Counted from the stretch's first letter, positions 25,217 through 33,501 are shown. The stretch: DNA of 64,000 nt from RGIG8775 sp045537235 (GCA_045537235.1 JAZSPB010000175.1:1-64000); one strand, 5' to 3'. Made by a program: numbers and translations. The notes: generated by a model not told the origin, from the letters alone.

Positions 25217-25243
25217 TATTCGTAAGCTTACGAATATATTATA
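25217..25243 (-). promoter_or_regulatory. Palindromic operator and -10 box of the XRE-TPR gene
   Basis: TATTCGTAAGCTTACGAATA (25217-25236) is a perfect 20-bp palindrome. It directly follows a minus-strand TATAAT (25238-25243), the position expected for an autorepressor site. Confidence 0.75.
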
Positions 25244-25311
25244 GCACTAATAAAGGAAAACAACAATATCTTATTTTATGATTAGACTCTCGGTTTATGC
25301 GCAGAAAAAGA

Positions 25312-25352
25312 TAACAAAAATCGCCGAGAGTAACCGTTTGGTTGCTCTCGGC
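25312..25352 (-). terminator. Terminator hairpin upstream of the XRE-TPR gene
   Basis: CGCCGAGAG/CTCTCGGCG with a 13-base loop; on the minus strand it is followed by ATTTTTG. It would stop transcription entering the XRE-TPR gene from the retron side. Confidence 0.65.
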
Positions 25353-25430
25353 GGAAAAAATTTTCAAATTATCTCCATCGCACAACCACAGTTAGTGGTG
25401 AGTAAGTGCGCACTTGCAGGCTCCCCCCAA

Positions 25431-25553
25431 GCCTCCCTTGTGTAAAGGGAGGTGGCTTGCAAAGCAAGACGGAGGGATTGTAAAAAACTAAAATTCTTTG
25501 TAAAACAATCCCTCAGCCGCCTTCGGCGTCAGCTCCCTTTACACAAGGGAGCC
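25431..25553. repeat. R2 hairpin repeat, 123-bp gene-less copy (R2a)
   Basis: Left end: a hairpin CTCCCTTGTGTAAAGGGAG, then a small hairpin CTTGC-AAA-GCAAG, then GACGGAGGGATTGT. Right end: ACAATCCCTCAG, a small hairpin GCCGCCTTCGGC, then CTCCCTTTACACAAGGGAG. The two ends are inverted copies of each other around ~25 bp. It lies inside TIR element 1. A second 123-bp copy is at 40320 and a gene-bearing copy at 39725. Confidence 0.9.
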
Positions 25554-25640
25554 TCTGGTAGTAGTCGTTTGTTCAGTTAGTATTTCATTAGTAAAAACTG
25601 TCCTTAAGAACACGCACCATAAGCGTTATTCTCAAAAAAT

Positions 25641-25689
25641 AAGAATCCGAAGCGGTCTGCGCAAGAGACTCTTTTCGGATTCTTTTTTA
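25641..25689 (+). terminator. Rho-independent terminator
   Basis: AAGAATCCGAA/TTCGGATTCTT stem followed by TTTTTT on the plus strand. It probably belonged to the MATE gene ending at 24116 before the TIR element inserted between them. Confidence 0.8.
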
Positions 25690-25811
25690 TAAAAGGACGA
25701 TCTTTGCGTTAAATTTTCAAAATTCTGATGATATTATCCACCGTCTTTTGCAGGTTCTCCCGCTTTTATGGCGGCTGACCGAAAAGTCCTCGGCATACAG
25801 TTGATGGCAAA

Positions 25812-25851
25812 AAACAGACCGTCTGTTTACCGCAGACAGCCTGTTTTTTAT
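25812..25851 (-). terminator. Terminator of the reverse transcriptase gene
   Basis: On the minus strand CAGGCTGTCTG pairs (with GU pairs) to CAGACGGTCTG and is followed by TTTTTTG. It starts right at the RT stop codon. A-runs on the other side make it usable from both directions. Confidence 0.75.
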
Positions 25852-26759
25852 TTCAAACTCACAATCAATTCTTGATACTTTCTAAAATTCGCATCATCGG
25901 GGCAAATGTGAATCACATATCGGATCTTACCGAGAAGCTTCGCTACATACTGTTCCCGTGTCAGTAAAATGCCACTTCGCTTCATATGCTCCTCAATGCC
26001 GAACCTTTGGCAATAAAACACCTCTTGCCGAATCTTGCGTTTATATTCCGCTGACACATTGAGCTTGCCGTTGACCACCACGCCCGTAACGGTTTGGCGT
26101 TTGCTTGCCGGGATCACCGCTGTTTTTCGCTTGTTGAGGCGCAACCCCATGCCCTTTAGCTCTGCTGAAACCAACGCAATGACCTGCGCTGCATCAAACT
26201 CTCCCGAAAAAGTCATATCGTCACAATAACGCGTATACGCAATGCCATGCTCCCCGCACCACTCACCTATCTTCTCATCAAACTCATACATGATAATATT
26301 GGTGATTGCGGGAGACGTGGGAGCGCCTTGGGGCAAACTGTCGCCGCAGTAGCAAAGCATAGAAAGCAAGACACGGAGAGACTCCGAATACTTTTCGGGC
26401 GGAAAGACCCGTTCCTTGACCGTGGAATAGCGAATATTGTCAAAAAACTTCTCGATATCCAACTTCAAAAGCGTGGGCTTTCCCACGTGAGGTCGGGCAT
26501 TTTTGCGCACATCGGAGGCGATCTTATACGCCTTGGCATAGGGAGAAATCGGCTCATATGCCAGCAGCTTGACCGCTATGGCACGCTGTACCTTTTTGAG
26601 GATCTCATCGGGGACGGAAAGCGTACGAAAGCTTCCGTCGCGCTTGGGGATCTTCACCTGTCGGTAATGCCCACTGATGTGGTTGCTGATGCCGTAAAGC
26701 GTTTTGGCGGGAAAGCCCAACTCCCGCTCCACAGATGCCAATTCTCTGTAAACGATCAT
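25848..26759 (-). CDS. Retron-type reverse transcriptase
   Basis: The 303-aa RNA-directed DNA polymerase has the retron-specific N-A-x-x-H motif (NARPH, 87-91), motif A with D101 in LLKLDIEKFF, LPQGAPTSP (142-150), the catalytic YCDD (178-181) in YTRYCDDMTFSG, and the retron VTG element (VTGVVVNGKLNVS, from 224). Retron RTs copy part of an upstream structured RNA into branched multicopy single-stranded DNA, usually in phage defence. The ATG at 26759 follows AAAGGAAA; the upstream in-frame extension is the ncRNA region. No fused effector is present and none is recognisable next door. The length is normal for a stand-alone retron RT. No group II intron domains were seen. Confidence 0.9.
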   Translation of the reverse strand: MIVYRELASVERELGFPAKTLYGISNHISGHYRQVKIPKRDGSFRTLSVPDEILKKVQRAIAVKLLAYEPISPYAKAYKIASDVRKNARPHVGKPTLLKLDIEKFFDNIRYSTVKERVFPPEKYSESLRVLLSMLCYCGDSLPQGAPTSPAITNIIMYEFDEKIGEWCGEHGIAYTRYCDDMTFSGEFDAAQVIALVSAELKGMGLRLNKRKTAVIPASKRQTVTGVVVNGKLNVSAEYKRKIRQEVFYCQRFGIEEHMKRSGILLTREQYVAKLLGKIRYVIHICPDDANFRKYQELIVSLK

Positions 26760-26775
26760 ACTGTAATTTTCCTTT

Positions 26776-26976
26776 GAACAATACCAATTGTATGATGAAA
26801 TCGCGAGGGGTAATTCCGTGCGACGAAGGCGCACCGCGAACAGCACACGGAGTGCATGGCACGGAGTGTGCCGCTTACTCCGAACGAGTTCATTTGAGCG
26901 TAGCGAATACGAAAACCGAAAGGTTACCGAGAGCGACTCGCTCACGGCTCGAAAAATCGAAAAACACTATTGTTCT
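26776..26976 (-). ncRNA. Candidate retron msr-msd RNA
   Basis: This ~200-nt region lies between a consensus promoter and the RT gene. Its ends pair: GAACAATA at the 5' end (26968-26975) and TATTGTTC at the 3' end (26776-26783), the expected a1/a2 stem. The base after a1 is a G, a candidate branch point. Inside are several short hairpins, e.g. GAGCGA-G-TCGCTC, AACC-TTTC-GGTT, CGTA-TTCGC-TACG, GGCAC-ACTCC-GTGCC and GTGCG-CCTTCGT-CGCAC. It has no protein-coding sense. The assignment as msr-msd is inference from position and structure. Confidence 0.65.
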
Positions 26977-26981
26977 TTTTC

Positions 26982-27010
26982 ATTATAGCACAACACTATG
27001 TGTTTTGCAA
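26982..27010 (-). promoter_or_regulatory. Promoter of the retron RNA/RT
   Basis: TTGCAA, 17 bp, TATAAT on the minus strand, ending about 6 bp before the candidate ncRNA 5' end. Confidence 0.75.
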
Positions 27011-27104
27011 CAAGTTTTTTTAACATTAAGCGGCGAATTTTGGATGCGTCACCGTCCTCCAACCTTCGGCAAGCTTGACCGATTCGTGATTTTGTGGGAG
27101 AGGA

Positions 27105-28127
27105 TCAACGAGTCGGGATTTTCACGTCACAGCATTTCAATATAGTCTTGAAAAGATCAAGCTCATACTCAAGCGTGTAAGGATTTTTCTTTTCTCCTCT
27201 GACCATAGCGGCAAATGCCAAAAGCATATCCTCATATCTCTGGAAGGGCTGACTTTTTTCGTGGGATCTGACAACGGTCTTTCCCTCTCCTCTGCGAGCA
27301 CTCTCCTTTTCGGTATAGAGCATAAATTTCTTCTCGCTCTTCACATCTGCCTCCAAGGGCTTGATCTCAAGCGTCTCATCGGAGCCGCAGATAACCAGTT
27401 GGCGACGTCTTCCGCCACCGATCTCATCTCCGCTGGCACGGACGACCGACACGGCATTGGGGTATTTAAGAACCGCAAAGCCCACATCCTCGGTGTAGAT
27501 CCCGTCGATTCCGCTGGCTCTGTTGACGGGAATGACCTCCTCGGGAAGACCCTGTATCTGCAAAACCAGATCGATCAGATGACAACCGAGATAGAACATC
27601 ATACCGCCCTTAAAGCTACTGAACCATTCCCGACAAGCCGCGCCGTCAAGACGGCTCATATGTGCCTCGACACTGTATATTGTGCCAAGCTCACCTGCCT
27701 TTGCTCGCGTGATCGCCTCGGATATGTAAGGGTTGTAACGGTACATATATCCGATATGAAATGTCTTGCCATTGGCTTTTACCGTGTCTATCAATCTCTC
27801 AAATGCAGCAAGATCTTGACTTCCCGGCTTTTCCATGTGTATGTGCTTGCCGTGCTCCGCCGCCAGTTGAGCATATTTTGTCAGATGGATCTCATCGGTC
27901 TCCACTGCCACCGCCTCAATTGTCGGGTCGTTCAATATTTCATCAAGTGTAAGCTCGGGGTATCCTTCAAACCATTTCAGCTTTTGAGCGCAGGTCTCTC
28001 TTTCGTCCTCGACCAGCGCGTAACCAACAAGATCAAACACCTCGGGGTGTATCGAAAGGGTATGAAATACCTCGGGGGCATGACTGTATCGGTTCATACC
28101 GATCTGTGCTATTTTTATTTTTCTCAT
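27105..28127 (-). CDS. Gfo/Idh/MocA-family oxidoreductase
   Basis: The 340-aa NAD(P)-dependent sugar or inositol dehydrogenase-like protein has an N-terminal Rossmann part (KIKIAQIGMNRYSHA), then HMEKPGS at about 95-101 with the usual EKP lysine. The substrate domain has HIGYMYRYNPYI, GGMMFYLGCHLIDLVL and SGDEIGGG. The HLIDL segment supplies the typical active-site Asp/His. I chose ATG 28127, 6 bp after GGAGG; an ATG two codons earlier overlaps that site. No partner gene is adjacent in operon distance; the next gene upstream (PHP) is 167 bp away on the same strand. Confidence 0.85.
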   Translation of the reverse strand: MRKIKIAQIGMNRYSHAPEVFHTLSIHPEVFDLVGYALVEDERETCAQKLKWFEGYPELTLDEILNDPTIEAVAVETDEIHLTKYAQLAAEHGKHIHMEKPGSQDLAAFERLIDTVKANGKTFHIGYMYRYNPYISEAITRAKAGELGTIYSVEAHMSRLDGAACREWFSSFKGGMMFYLGCHLIDLVLQIQGLPEEVIPVNRASGIDGIYTEDVGFAVLKYPNAVSVVRASGDEIGGGRRRQLVICGSDETLEIKPLEADVKSEKKFMLYTEKESARRGEGKTVVRSHEKSQPFQRYEDMLLAFAAMVRGEKKNPYTLEYELDLFKTILKCCDVKIPTR

Positions 28128-28294
28128 TTTCATCCTCCCAATCCGCCAAATCGAATATATTACCAAAAGTATAGCACTTTTTCGCTACAATATCAATATC
28201 TTACAAAAATTTTTGCCCTTCTCGGGTGTGAATACGAAACGTAATAGAGCATTGACCGCCGAAACGCCTCGCGCCCCTTGGTCACTGATCTCTT

Positions 28295-29128
28295 TCATCC
28301 CAAACGGCGTTCTTTGATCATTGTGTAGTCTTCTTCGGAAACACCGTTGAAAACGGGGACGGCATTTTGACCGTTGCAGCCGCTCATGGGACCTGTATGA
28401 TCCGTACCTCCGCTTCGATAAAGATTATAGGTTTTTGCCGCCTCTTCGGCAAGCATGGATGTCTCTTCATCCATATGGGGATGGCTGATCTCTATTCCGT
28501 TAAGCCCGTATTCCACCAATTTGGGTATGTACTGTGTAAGGTTCGTGGGATGGGCGAGGATCGCAATTCCGCCCGCCTTCCTTATGACCTTTATCACCTC
28601 TTCGGCAGACGGCATTGCGGGATAGTACTGTCTTGTTTCGGGCGCCTTAAAAACGTCCTGCCGAATATTTTCGGGAATCTTAATATGTAACGCGCGGTAA
28701 GCATTAAAAAGCGAATCGATACATATCCATGCGCCTTCCCCGTTGTATTTTACAACGTCGTCCCATTTAACTCCTTCGATAACACCGATTTTTATGCCGT
28801 ATTCTACACATTTCCGCGTGTATTCGCTATACAATTCCACACGTCTTTTGACGAATTCACGCAACGTGGGATCGTTCGTGTCGTGGTCAAGACAAACGAT
28901 GTGCGGACCTCGACCGTCAATTTTACCATAAAATTCTATCCCCGGCAATGTCTCGATCCCGCCTTCTTTGTCTGCGTGGTATTTGAGCTCGGAATAACCC
29001 GCATCGGTCTCGTGGTCGGTGAGAGCGATCGCCTTGTAGCCCAAGGATTTGCCCAAAAGCACCAATTGCTCGGGGGTAAATTGAGCATCGGAATAGGTAG
29101 AATGAAGGTGAAGATTTGCGTATTTCAT
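28295..29128 (-). CDS. PHP-domain metal-dependent phosphoesterase
   Basis: The 277-aa protein is a stand-alone PHP (polymerase and histidinol phosphatase) enzyme. Motif 1 is HLHSTYSD (7-14), motif 2 ALTDHET (35-41), then PGIEFYG (about 62-68), LAHPTN (about 194) and SGGTDHTG near the C-terminus (about 238), giving the His/Asp/Glu set for a multi-metal centre. It probably hydrolyses a small phosphate ester in the cytoplasm. The ATG follows AGGAGGAAGCT. A -10 box (TATAAT on the minus strand at 29253-29258) lies about 125 bp upstream with a weak -35. Confidence 0.85.
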   Translation of the reverse strand: MKYANLHLHSTYSDAQFTPEQLVLLGKSLGYKAIALTDHETDAGYSELKYHADKEGGIETLPGIEFYGKIDGRGPHIVCLDHDTNDPTLREFVKRRVELYSEYTRKCVEYGIKIGVIEGVKWDDVVKYNGEGAWICIDSLFNAYRALHIKIPENIRQDVFKAPETRQYYPAMPSAEEVIKVIRKAGGIAILAHPTNLTQYIPKLVEYGLNGIEISHPHMDEETSMLAEEAAKTYNLYRSGGTDHTGPMSGCNGQNAVPVFNGVSEEDYTMIKERRLG

Positions 29129-29510
29129 AGCTTCCTCCTAAAAATTGCAGCTTTCTTTGACGGCAAGATTCTTTCGTTTTTTCAACACCGCGGATTCATG
29201 ACGAGGTTTATGGTATCGGAGCATTTCCAACTCGTCGGTAACTAACATCTTAATTATACCACATCTGTCATCAAAAAGCACCCTGTTTCTTTCAAAAAAC
29301 GTGGAATTTCAATCAAATTTGAAAAAATCATGATTGCTTGATCGGTTTTGCGTTATACATCCTTTTTTTGGGAGCTTGGAGGTTGCCCTCAAAAAACACA
29401 TATTGAAAATTTATCCCCTTTTGATAACGAGACGATAGGCGGTTGCAACCGTTGTTCAAAAAACTTCCTTCAAAAAACGAGGGGGGCGGTGTTCCCTTTT
29501 CTCCTTATAA
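29129..29510. other. Upstream region of the PHP gene, no gene seen
   Basis: AT-rich stretch. It contains the -10-like box TATAAT (minus, 29253-29258) for the PHP gene. I see no credible reading frame, RNA or repeat in the rest. Confidence 0.5.
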
Positions 29511-29544
29511 GCAAAAAAGAGCGATCGTGTAACCGCTCTTTTGC
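29511..29544 (-). terminator. Terminator of the GDPD gene
   Basis: GCAAAAGAGCGG on the minus strand pairs with the downstream CGCTCTTTTTTGC, followed by the T-run. It starts 10 bp after the stop codon of the gene at 29554. Confidence 0.8.
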
Positions 29545-29553
29545 TTTATGTAT

Positions 29554-30390
29554 TTATATTCTGTTATATTTCCCGATCGACTTGAGATAATCGATAAGCG
29601 CAGCAGTCCAGTCAGTCTGAATGATATCGAACCCACGATCCACCAACCATCCCCAGCTACCATCGGGATTGCCGCACATTGCCATATCGTCGGAATGCCC
29701 TGCTGCGATCTGCTGCTTGCAATCATAAATAATGGAGTTCACCCAAGCCAGCTTGTTATCGCGGTGGAGGTGTTCCATAAACGCGGGGGAAACTTGAGGT
29801 TCATTATCCTCAAAGAAAAGAATTTCACATCCAATGTACCGAATGCCGCTCTCCATCATTTTTTCGTGAATACCGTCATCGGCGCGAATCACGGGCATAT
29901 ACGCCATTTCGGGTGCCAGCTCGGATAAAACGGCTACCACCTTGTCCGAAGGTGTGGATTTGACCAACATCTGTTCAGACATACCGTGGCGGCGAATGGC
30001 TTTTGTGATCTCGGCGGGGTGTCCCCAGAATTTGTCTACATTGATATAGCAACGCCCCTTGAAGGTTTCCAAAACGTCATCGAACATCTCCACACCAAAC
30101 TGCGTGGGGGCGCGATCATAATTGACATAGCGAAGCTCACGCACCTGCTCCAAGGTCATTTCGGGGATGCGTGTTTCGCATTTAAGATGCACCCGTTCCA
30201 TTCCGGGATGAAAAATAACCAAGTGACCGTCAGACGTCATTTCCAGATCGATCTCAATCATATCCGCGCCTTGGCGAAGTGCGATCTCGTAAGCAGCAAT
30301 GGTATTGCAAGGAATATTTCCTCCTGCGGCGCCCCTGTGAGCAACCACAAGGATTTTCTCGCGTGCCGATTCTAAAAGGTCAAATTTCAT
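29554..30390 (-). CDS. Glycerophosphodiester phosphodiesterase family protein
   Basis: The 278-aa cytoplasmic GDPD (no signal peptide) is predicted to split glycerophosphodiesters into glycerol-3-phosphate and an alcohol. Catalytic features: HRG at 18-20 (VVAHRGAAGG), metal ligands E46 and D48 in MIEIDLEM, and H61 in VIFHPGMERVH. The C-terminal GFDIIQTDW matches the family end. Unlike the GDPD-like protein at 20615 it keeps the HRG motif. The ATG follows AAAAGGAG. It has its own terminator. Confidence 0.88.
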   Translation of the reverse strand: MKFDLLESAREKILVVAHRGAAGGNIPCNTIAAYEIALRQGADMIEIDLEMTSDGHLVIFHPGMERVHLKCETRIPEMTLEQVRELRYVNYDRAPTQFGVEMFDDVLETFKGRCYINVDKFWGHPAEITKAIRRHGMSEQMLVKSTPSDKVVAVLSELAPEMAYMPVIRADDGIHEKMMESGIRYIGCEILFFEDNEPQVSPAFMEHLHRDNKLAWVNSIIYDCKQQIAAGHSDDMAMCGNPDGSWGWLVDRGFDIIQTDWTAALIDYLKSIGKYNRI

Positions 30391-30416
30391 ATTGAATCTC
30401 CTTTTCCCCAGTCCTT

Positions 30417-30671
30417 TTATGGTGCGATCTCAAGCGTTTCGTCGGATTTGACCGAGTAGCTCTTACCCGCGCAGAAGAACAGCTCAAAGCAGGTGGGATG
30501 GAACACAGGGGCACCTGTACAAGAGAACTTCAACCGCTTGTATGACTTCGGGCAACCGCTTTTGAGAGACATCTCGGATATCTCATGTAAAACATGGATA
30601 TTTTTCTCCCTTTTTCGCGGAAACGCTTTCAACTTATAGATAAGTATAACACATAAAAACAATGGTGTCAA
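30417..30671 (-). pseudogene. Possible C-terminal remnant of an enzyme
   Basis: On the minus strand an 84-codon frame ends GAPVFHPTCFELFFCAGKSY then SVKSDETLEIAP. The end reads like a beta-strand-rich C-terminus of a carbohydrate enzyme, but there is no start or ribosome site that would make a sensible small protein. It lies just upstream of the GDPD gene. I list it as a possible gene remnant; it could equally be noise. Confidence 0.25.
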
Positions 30672-30823
30672 GCACGGTTTCGGTCACAAAATATGTAAAG
30701 TTGGGTAACATAAAATTCTTGAAACCGTCCGTTTCGTTTTAGATGGTTTCGGTTTACAAATTCGAAAAGCGGAAAGCTTCGGCAAGTCTCTGCCGTCGAG
30801 GATATTGGGGGAAACCGAGGCAT

Positions 30824-30853
30824 AAAAAAAGAGCGGTCGTGGGATCGCTCTTT
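30824..30853 (-). terminator. Terminator of the beta-propeller gene
   Basis: AAAGAGCG/CGCTCTTT stem with T-run on the minus strand (seven A on the plus strand), 24 bp beyond the stop codon at 30878. Confidence 0.8.
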
Positions 30854-30877
30854 GGGCTTTCAGCCTATACGGTATTT

Positions 30878-32047
30878 TTACAAATACTTATGCAAATCGA
30901 ATCTTGCAAGTCTGATATGCTGTCTTGCCACTGTATAGGACATGGCAAGCTCGCCTTCTGCAAAAAATTGCACAAAGGGATAAAAACAGCTTGTGGGCAT
31001 TTGGGCTTGTAAAACCACTTGGCTGTTTGCAATATCCTCGGTATCTATTTTCACAATGCCGATGTGTTCTCTGTCAACAGGCGCGTGGAAAAGAAACAGA
31101 TTGCCGCGGTAAAAAACAAAATCGCCCCTTGATTGACAGTCCTCAATTTCCACAGGTGTCTCCCATGTCTTGCTTTCAAGATCATACACCGTTAAAAATC
31201 CGCATGGGTTGGTATCCTGCTGACGTACGAAATAGTAGACCTTGTTGTCAAGAACATAAGTTGCGTTTTCCCATCTTGAATCGTTTATAAAATCAGGCTG
31301 TGACACGTATTCCCACGTTACAAGATCACTGCTTTTTATAATACAGGTGAAGTCTCCGCTGTAAAGTCCCGAATAGCAATAGCGCTTGCCATCCTCGATA
31401 CGGTAGGATTGCTTTTGCATAATACCGATATCCGAATACATCCTTTTGCACGGGATCTCGTTTTCTGCCAAGGCACTTCTGATACCGCTTGCCGAAAGGT
31501 CGTTTACCGTGTCTTTCACTTTAAATCTGTTTACCCCGATCTCACCCATTGTTTTGGTTGAAATCTTGAAGGGACAGTAAAAGCGGTAATAGTTTTTTTC
31601 TTCGGTGCGAGCCGTCCACATAATGAAAAGTGTATCCTCGTCCTTTTGCATAAATATGCTGTCATAAACCATATCGATCCTTTTGTCTCCGACCTTGTCA
31701 CCCGTGGTTTGAAGATCGATGAAAACCTTGTTATCGAGGTCATTTACGCTTGCGTATACAAAGCGAGCCGTCTGATTTTGGGGATCCTCGGAGGGCTCCT
31801 TTGTGTTAGCATAGTAGGTCATATAGATCATACCGTCAATCACTTTAAAGGTTGAAACGTGTGCCATTTTGTCACCCGACTTCTCAAAGTCCGAAACAAA
31901 CCGTGCGGCAATCTCCTTGGAAAAATCCGCGCCTTTTTTGAGTACCTCGTCCGATACCTTCGCGGTTATTCTGCGTTTTACATTTTCAATGGGTGCACCT
32001 TTGCTTATTGCAAGCTCCTTTTGGGTAATGCAATCATTTTGAAACAT
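30878..32047 (-). CDS. Predicted beta-propeller glycosidase/sialidase-like protein
   Basis: The 389-aa protein has no signal peptide. Repeated blade-like segments occur at intervals: HVSTFKVIDGMIYMTYYANT, DTLFIMWTARTEEKNYYRF, YCYSGLYSGDFTCIIKSSDL followed by VTWEYVSQPDF, NKVYYFVRQQD, RGNLFLFHAPVDREHIGIV and GELAMSYTVARQHIRLARFD. This is the pattern of GH33/GH43-like propellers. The -SSDLVTWEYV- element resembles the Asp-box-like turns. I cannot assign a substrate. Its start overlaps the stop of the YgjV-like gene by 14 bp, so the two are translationally coupled. The ATG follows GGGGGAAAAGAAA. Confidence 0.6.
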   Translation of the reverse strand: MFQNDCITQKELAISKGAPIENVKRRITAKVSDEVLKKGADFSKEIAARFVSDFEKSGDKMAHVSTFKVIDGMIYMTYYANTKEPSEDPQNQTARFVYASVNDLDNKVFIDLQTTGDKVGDKRIDMVYDSIFMQKDEDTLFIMWTARTEEKNYYRFYCPFKISTKTMGEIGVNRFKVKDTVNDLSASGIRSALAENEIPCKRMYSDIGIMQKQSYRIEDGKRYCYSGLYSGDFTCIIKSSDLVTWEYVSQPDFINDSRWENATYVLDNKVYYFVRQQDTNPCGFLTVYDLESKTWETPVEIEDCQSRGDFVFYRGNLFLFHAPVDREHIGIVKIDTEDIANSQVVLQAQMPTSCFYPFVQFFAEGELAMSYTVARQHIRLARFDLHKYL

Positions 32048-32543
32048 TTTCTTTTCCCCCGTGTTTGATAAAAAATATTATGATTGACAATATGGCAATC
32101 GATTCGTTGATGATTCCCATATATGAGTGAACAAAAACATCATAAATCAAAAAAGCGGCTGAAACGGGAATGGAAATCCATTTCGTTAATCTCGGGTTGT
32201 CTATCCACAGCGAGAATGTCACAAAGGCCGAGGCGAGTATGGGCAAAATATCAAACCAGTCTTCAAACGACACGATCCCAAGCGATATGTTGACCAGAAT
32301 AAAAGCAATCGGTATCATGGCTTTGCCGGAAAACTTATATTTTTTTCGGTTTATAAAAACGATCTCCCTGAAAATTCCGATAATGTTTGGTATCATCCCC
32401 GCAAATGCACCAAGGCATATATAGTGCGCTGCCCAAAACAGATCCGCGCAAAGCTTTCCCACCAGAATTCCTTTTCTGTTTTTCTGTTGGTGGGAAGCAA
32501 ACAAGGAAACCATGGCACCCATTCCCAAAATCCATTCCGTCAT
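32034..32543 (-). CDS. YgjV-family inner membrane protein
   Basis: The 169-aa protein has about six membrane segments (LGMGAMVSLFASHQQKNRKG, LCADLFWAAHYICLGAFAGM, IPIAFILVNISLGIVSF, ILPILASAFVTFSLWI, IPVSAAFLIYDVFVHSYMG, ESIAILSIIIFFI). The order of short helices with QKNRKG after the first and IFREIVFINRKK in the middle matches the YgjV/Imp-like family of unknown transport role. It is the first gene of the pair with the propeller protein and is divergent from an AraC regulator 111 bp away. Confidence 0.75.
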   Translation of the reverse strand: MTEWILGMGAMVSLFASHQQKNRKGILVGKLCADLFWAAHYICLGAFAGMIPNIIGIFREIVFINRKKYKFSGKAMIPIAFILVNISLGIVSFEDWFDILPILASAFVTFSLWIDNPRLTKWISIPVSAAFLIYDVFVHSYMGIINESIAILSIIIFFIKHGGKENVSK

Positions 32544-32654
32544 ATCGTAAATCCCTTGACATTTAAGAATTATTGCAATATAATTATATTATAAAATCGC
32601 CCTTTAGTCAATGATGTATTTTGGGAGTTTTTAACACTATATTGGGAGATTGCT

Positions 32655-33467
32655 ATGAAAACGCACTATGAGGAATATAATCATACACTTGGGCAGATAC
32701 CCTTTGTATTCAACGATGATTTAAAGCGCACTTCAAGCCTGCGCAGCGAAAATCAGAATTGGCACGAAAATATAGAAATTCAGTATTGTAAAGAGGGTGA
32801 AGGTTTTGTTTTGATCGACGGAAAATGTTACGGTTTCAAGGCAGGCGACATTGCCGTTATCGATTCCAATTCCATTCATTATACCTTCAGTAATACATCT
32901 ATGGTTTATTCTTGCGCTATTGTGGGAACCGACTTTTGCAAGCAAATGGGAATTGATTATAATGAACTCGCCTTTACTCCCATATTCAAGGATCAAGAGA
33001 TCTGTGATATTTTTGAAGATATCTGCGTGGAGTATAAAAAAGATTCGCTCCTTCGCACCGCCACTCTTACCTGTTTGTTGCTTAAAATGCTGATCAAAAC
33101 GGTTCGCTGCCATTCTTTGCCGAGAGCGGGAAAAAAGGCGGAGAAAAAAGAGTTGAGTATCGTAAAAAATGTTCTTTTATATATTCGCGAGAGCTACAGC
33201 AAAAAAATCACGCTTGACCGAATTGCCGCCCATGTGCTGGTTGACAAATATACACTGTGCAAAATTTTCAAAAAGATAACGGGTCAAACGGTTTTTGATA
33301 ATATAAACGGCTATCGCTGTATGAAAGCTGCCGAATATATTGCCGACGGAAAAACCATTTCGGAGTCGGCCCGTCTTTGCGGATTTGAGAACAACTCGTT
33401 TTTCACCAAAACATTTAAAAAACACATTGGTGTACTGCCCTCCAAATATCGGACAGCTTTACAGTGA
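32655..33467 (+). CDS. AraC-family transcriptional regulator
   Basis: The 270-aa protein has an N-terminal cupin sensor (about 25-100; NWHENIEIQYCKEGEGFVLI, FKAGDIAVIDSNSIHYTF) and a C-terminal AraC DNA-binding domain (about 170-268; ITLDRIAAHVLVDKYTLCKI and ARLCGFENNSFFTKTFKKHI). It most likely controls the divergent YgjV/propeller pair, sensing a sugar. Start ATG 32655 has GGGAG upstream. Confidence 0.9.
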   Translation: MKTHYEEYNHTLGQIPFVFNDDLKRTSSLRSENQNWHENIEIQYCKEGEGFVLIDGKCYGFKAGDIAVIDSNSIHYTFSNTSMVYSCAIVGTDFCKQMGIDYNELAFTPIFKDQEICDIFEDICVEYKKDSLLRTATLTCLLLKMLIKTVRCHSLPRAGKKAEKKELSIVKNVLLYIRESYSKKITLDRIAAHVLVDKYTLCKIFKKITGQTVFDNINGYRCMKAAEYIADGKTISESARLCGFENNSFFTKTFKKHIGVLPSKYRTALQ

Positions 33468-33501
33468 AAATATGTAAAAAAGTGAAAATCTTTTTGGGCG
33501 C

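Larger units (their letters stand above)
24120..25615. mobile_element. TIR-bounded cargo element 1 (about 1.5 kb, no transposase)
   Basis: The left end (24120-24142) and right end (25593-25615) are 23-bp perfect inverted repeats, core CTTAAGGACAGTTTTT. Inside are a terminator-like hairpin, the motif GACACAAATGC, the XRE-TPR gene, a second hairpin and an R2 repeat. Element 2 at 39163 has related ends and shares TACCGACA followed by an A-run next to a hairpin just inside the left end. No transposase is encoded, so it would be non-autonomous. I could not establish a clear target-site duplication. Confidence 0.65.

Noticed and set aside
24120..25615. Calling element 1 an insertion sequence
   Set aside because: No transposase frame is present and no clear target-site duplication could be established, so I call it only a TIR-bounded element.
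25848..26759. Reading the RT as a group II intron or DGR reverse transcriptase
   Set aside because: No intron domain V/VI structure or maturase/HNH region follows, and no template/variable repeat pair is visible; the NAxxH and VTG motifs point to a retron.
26760..26945. N-terminal extension of the RT
   Set aside because: It overlaps the structured candidate ncRNA; the ATG at 26759 has a good ribosome site and matches normal retron RT length.
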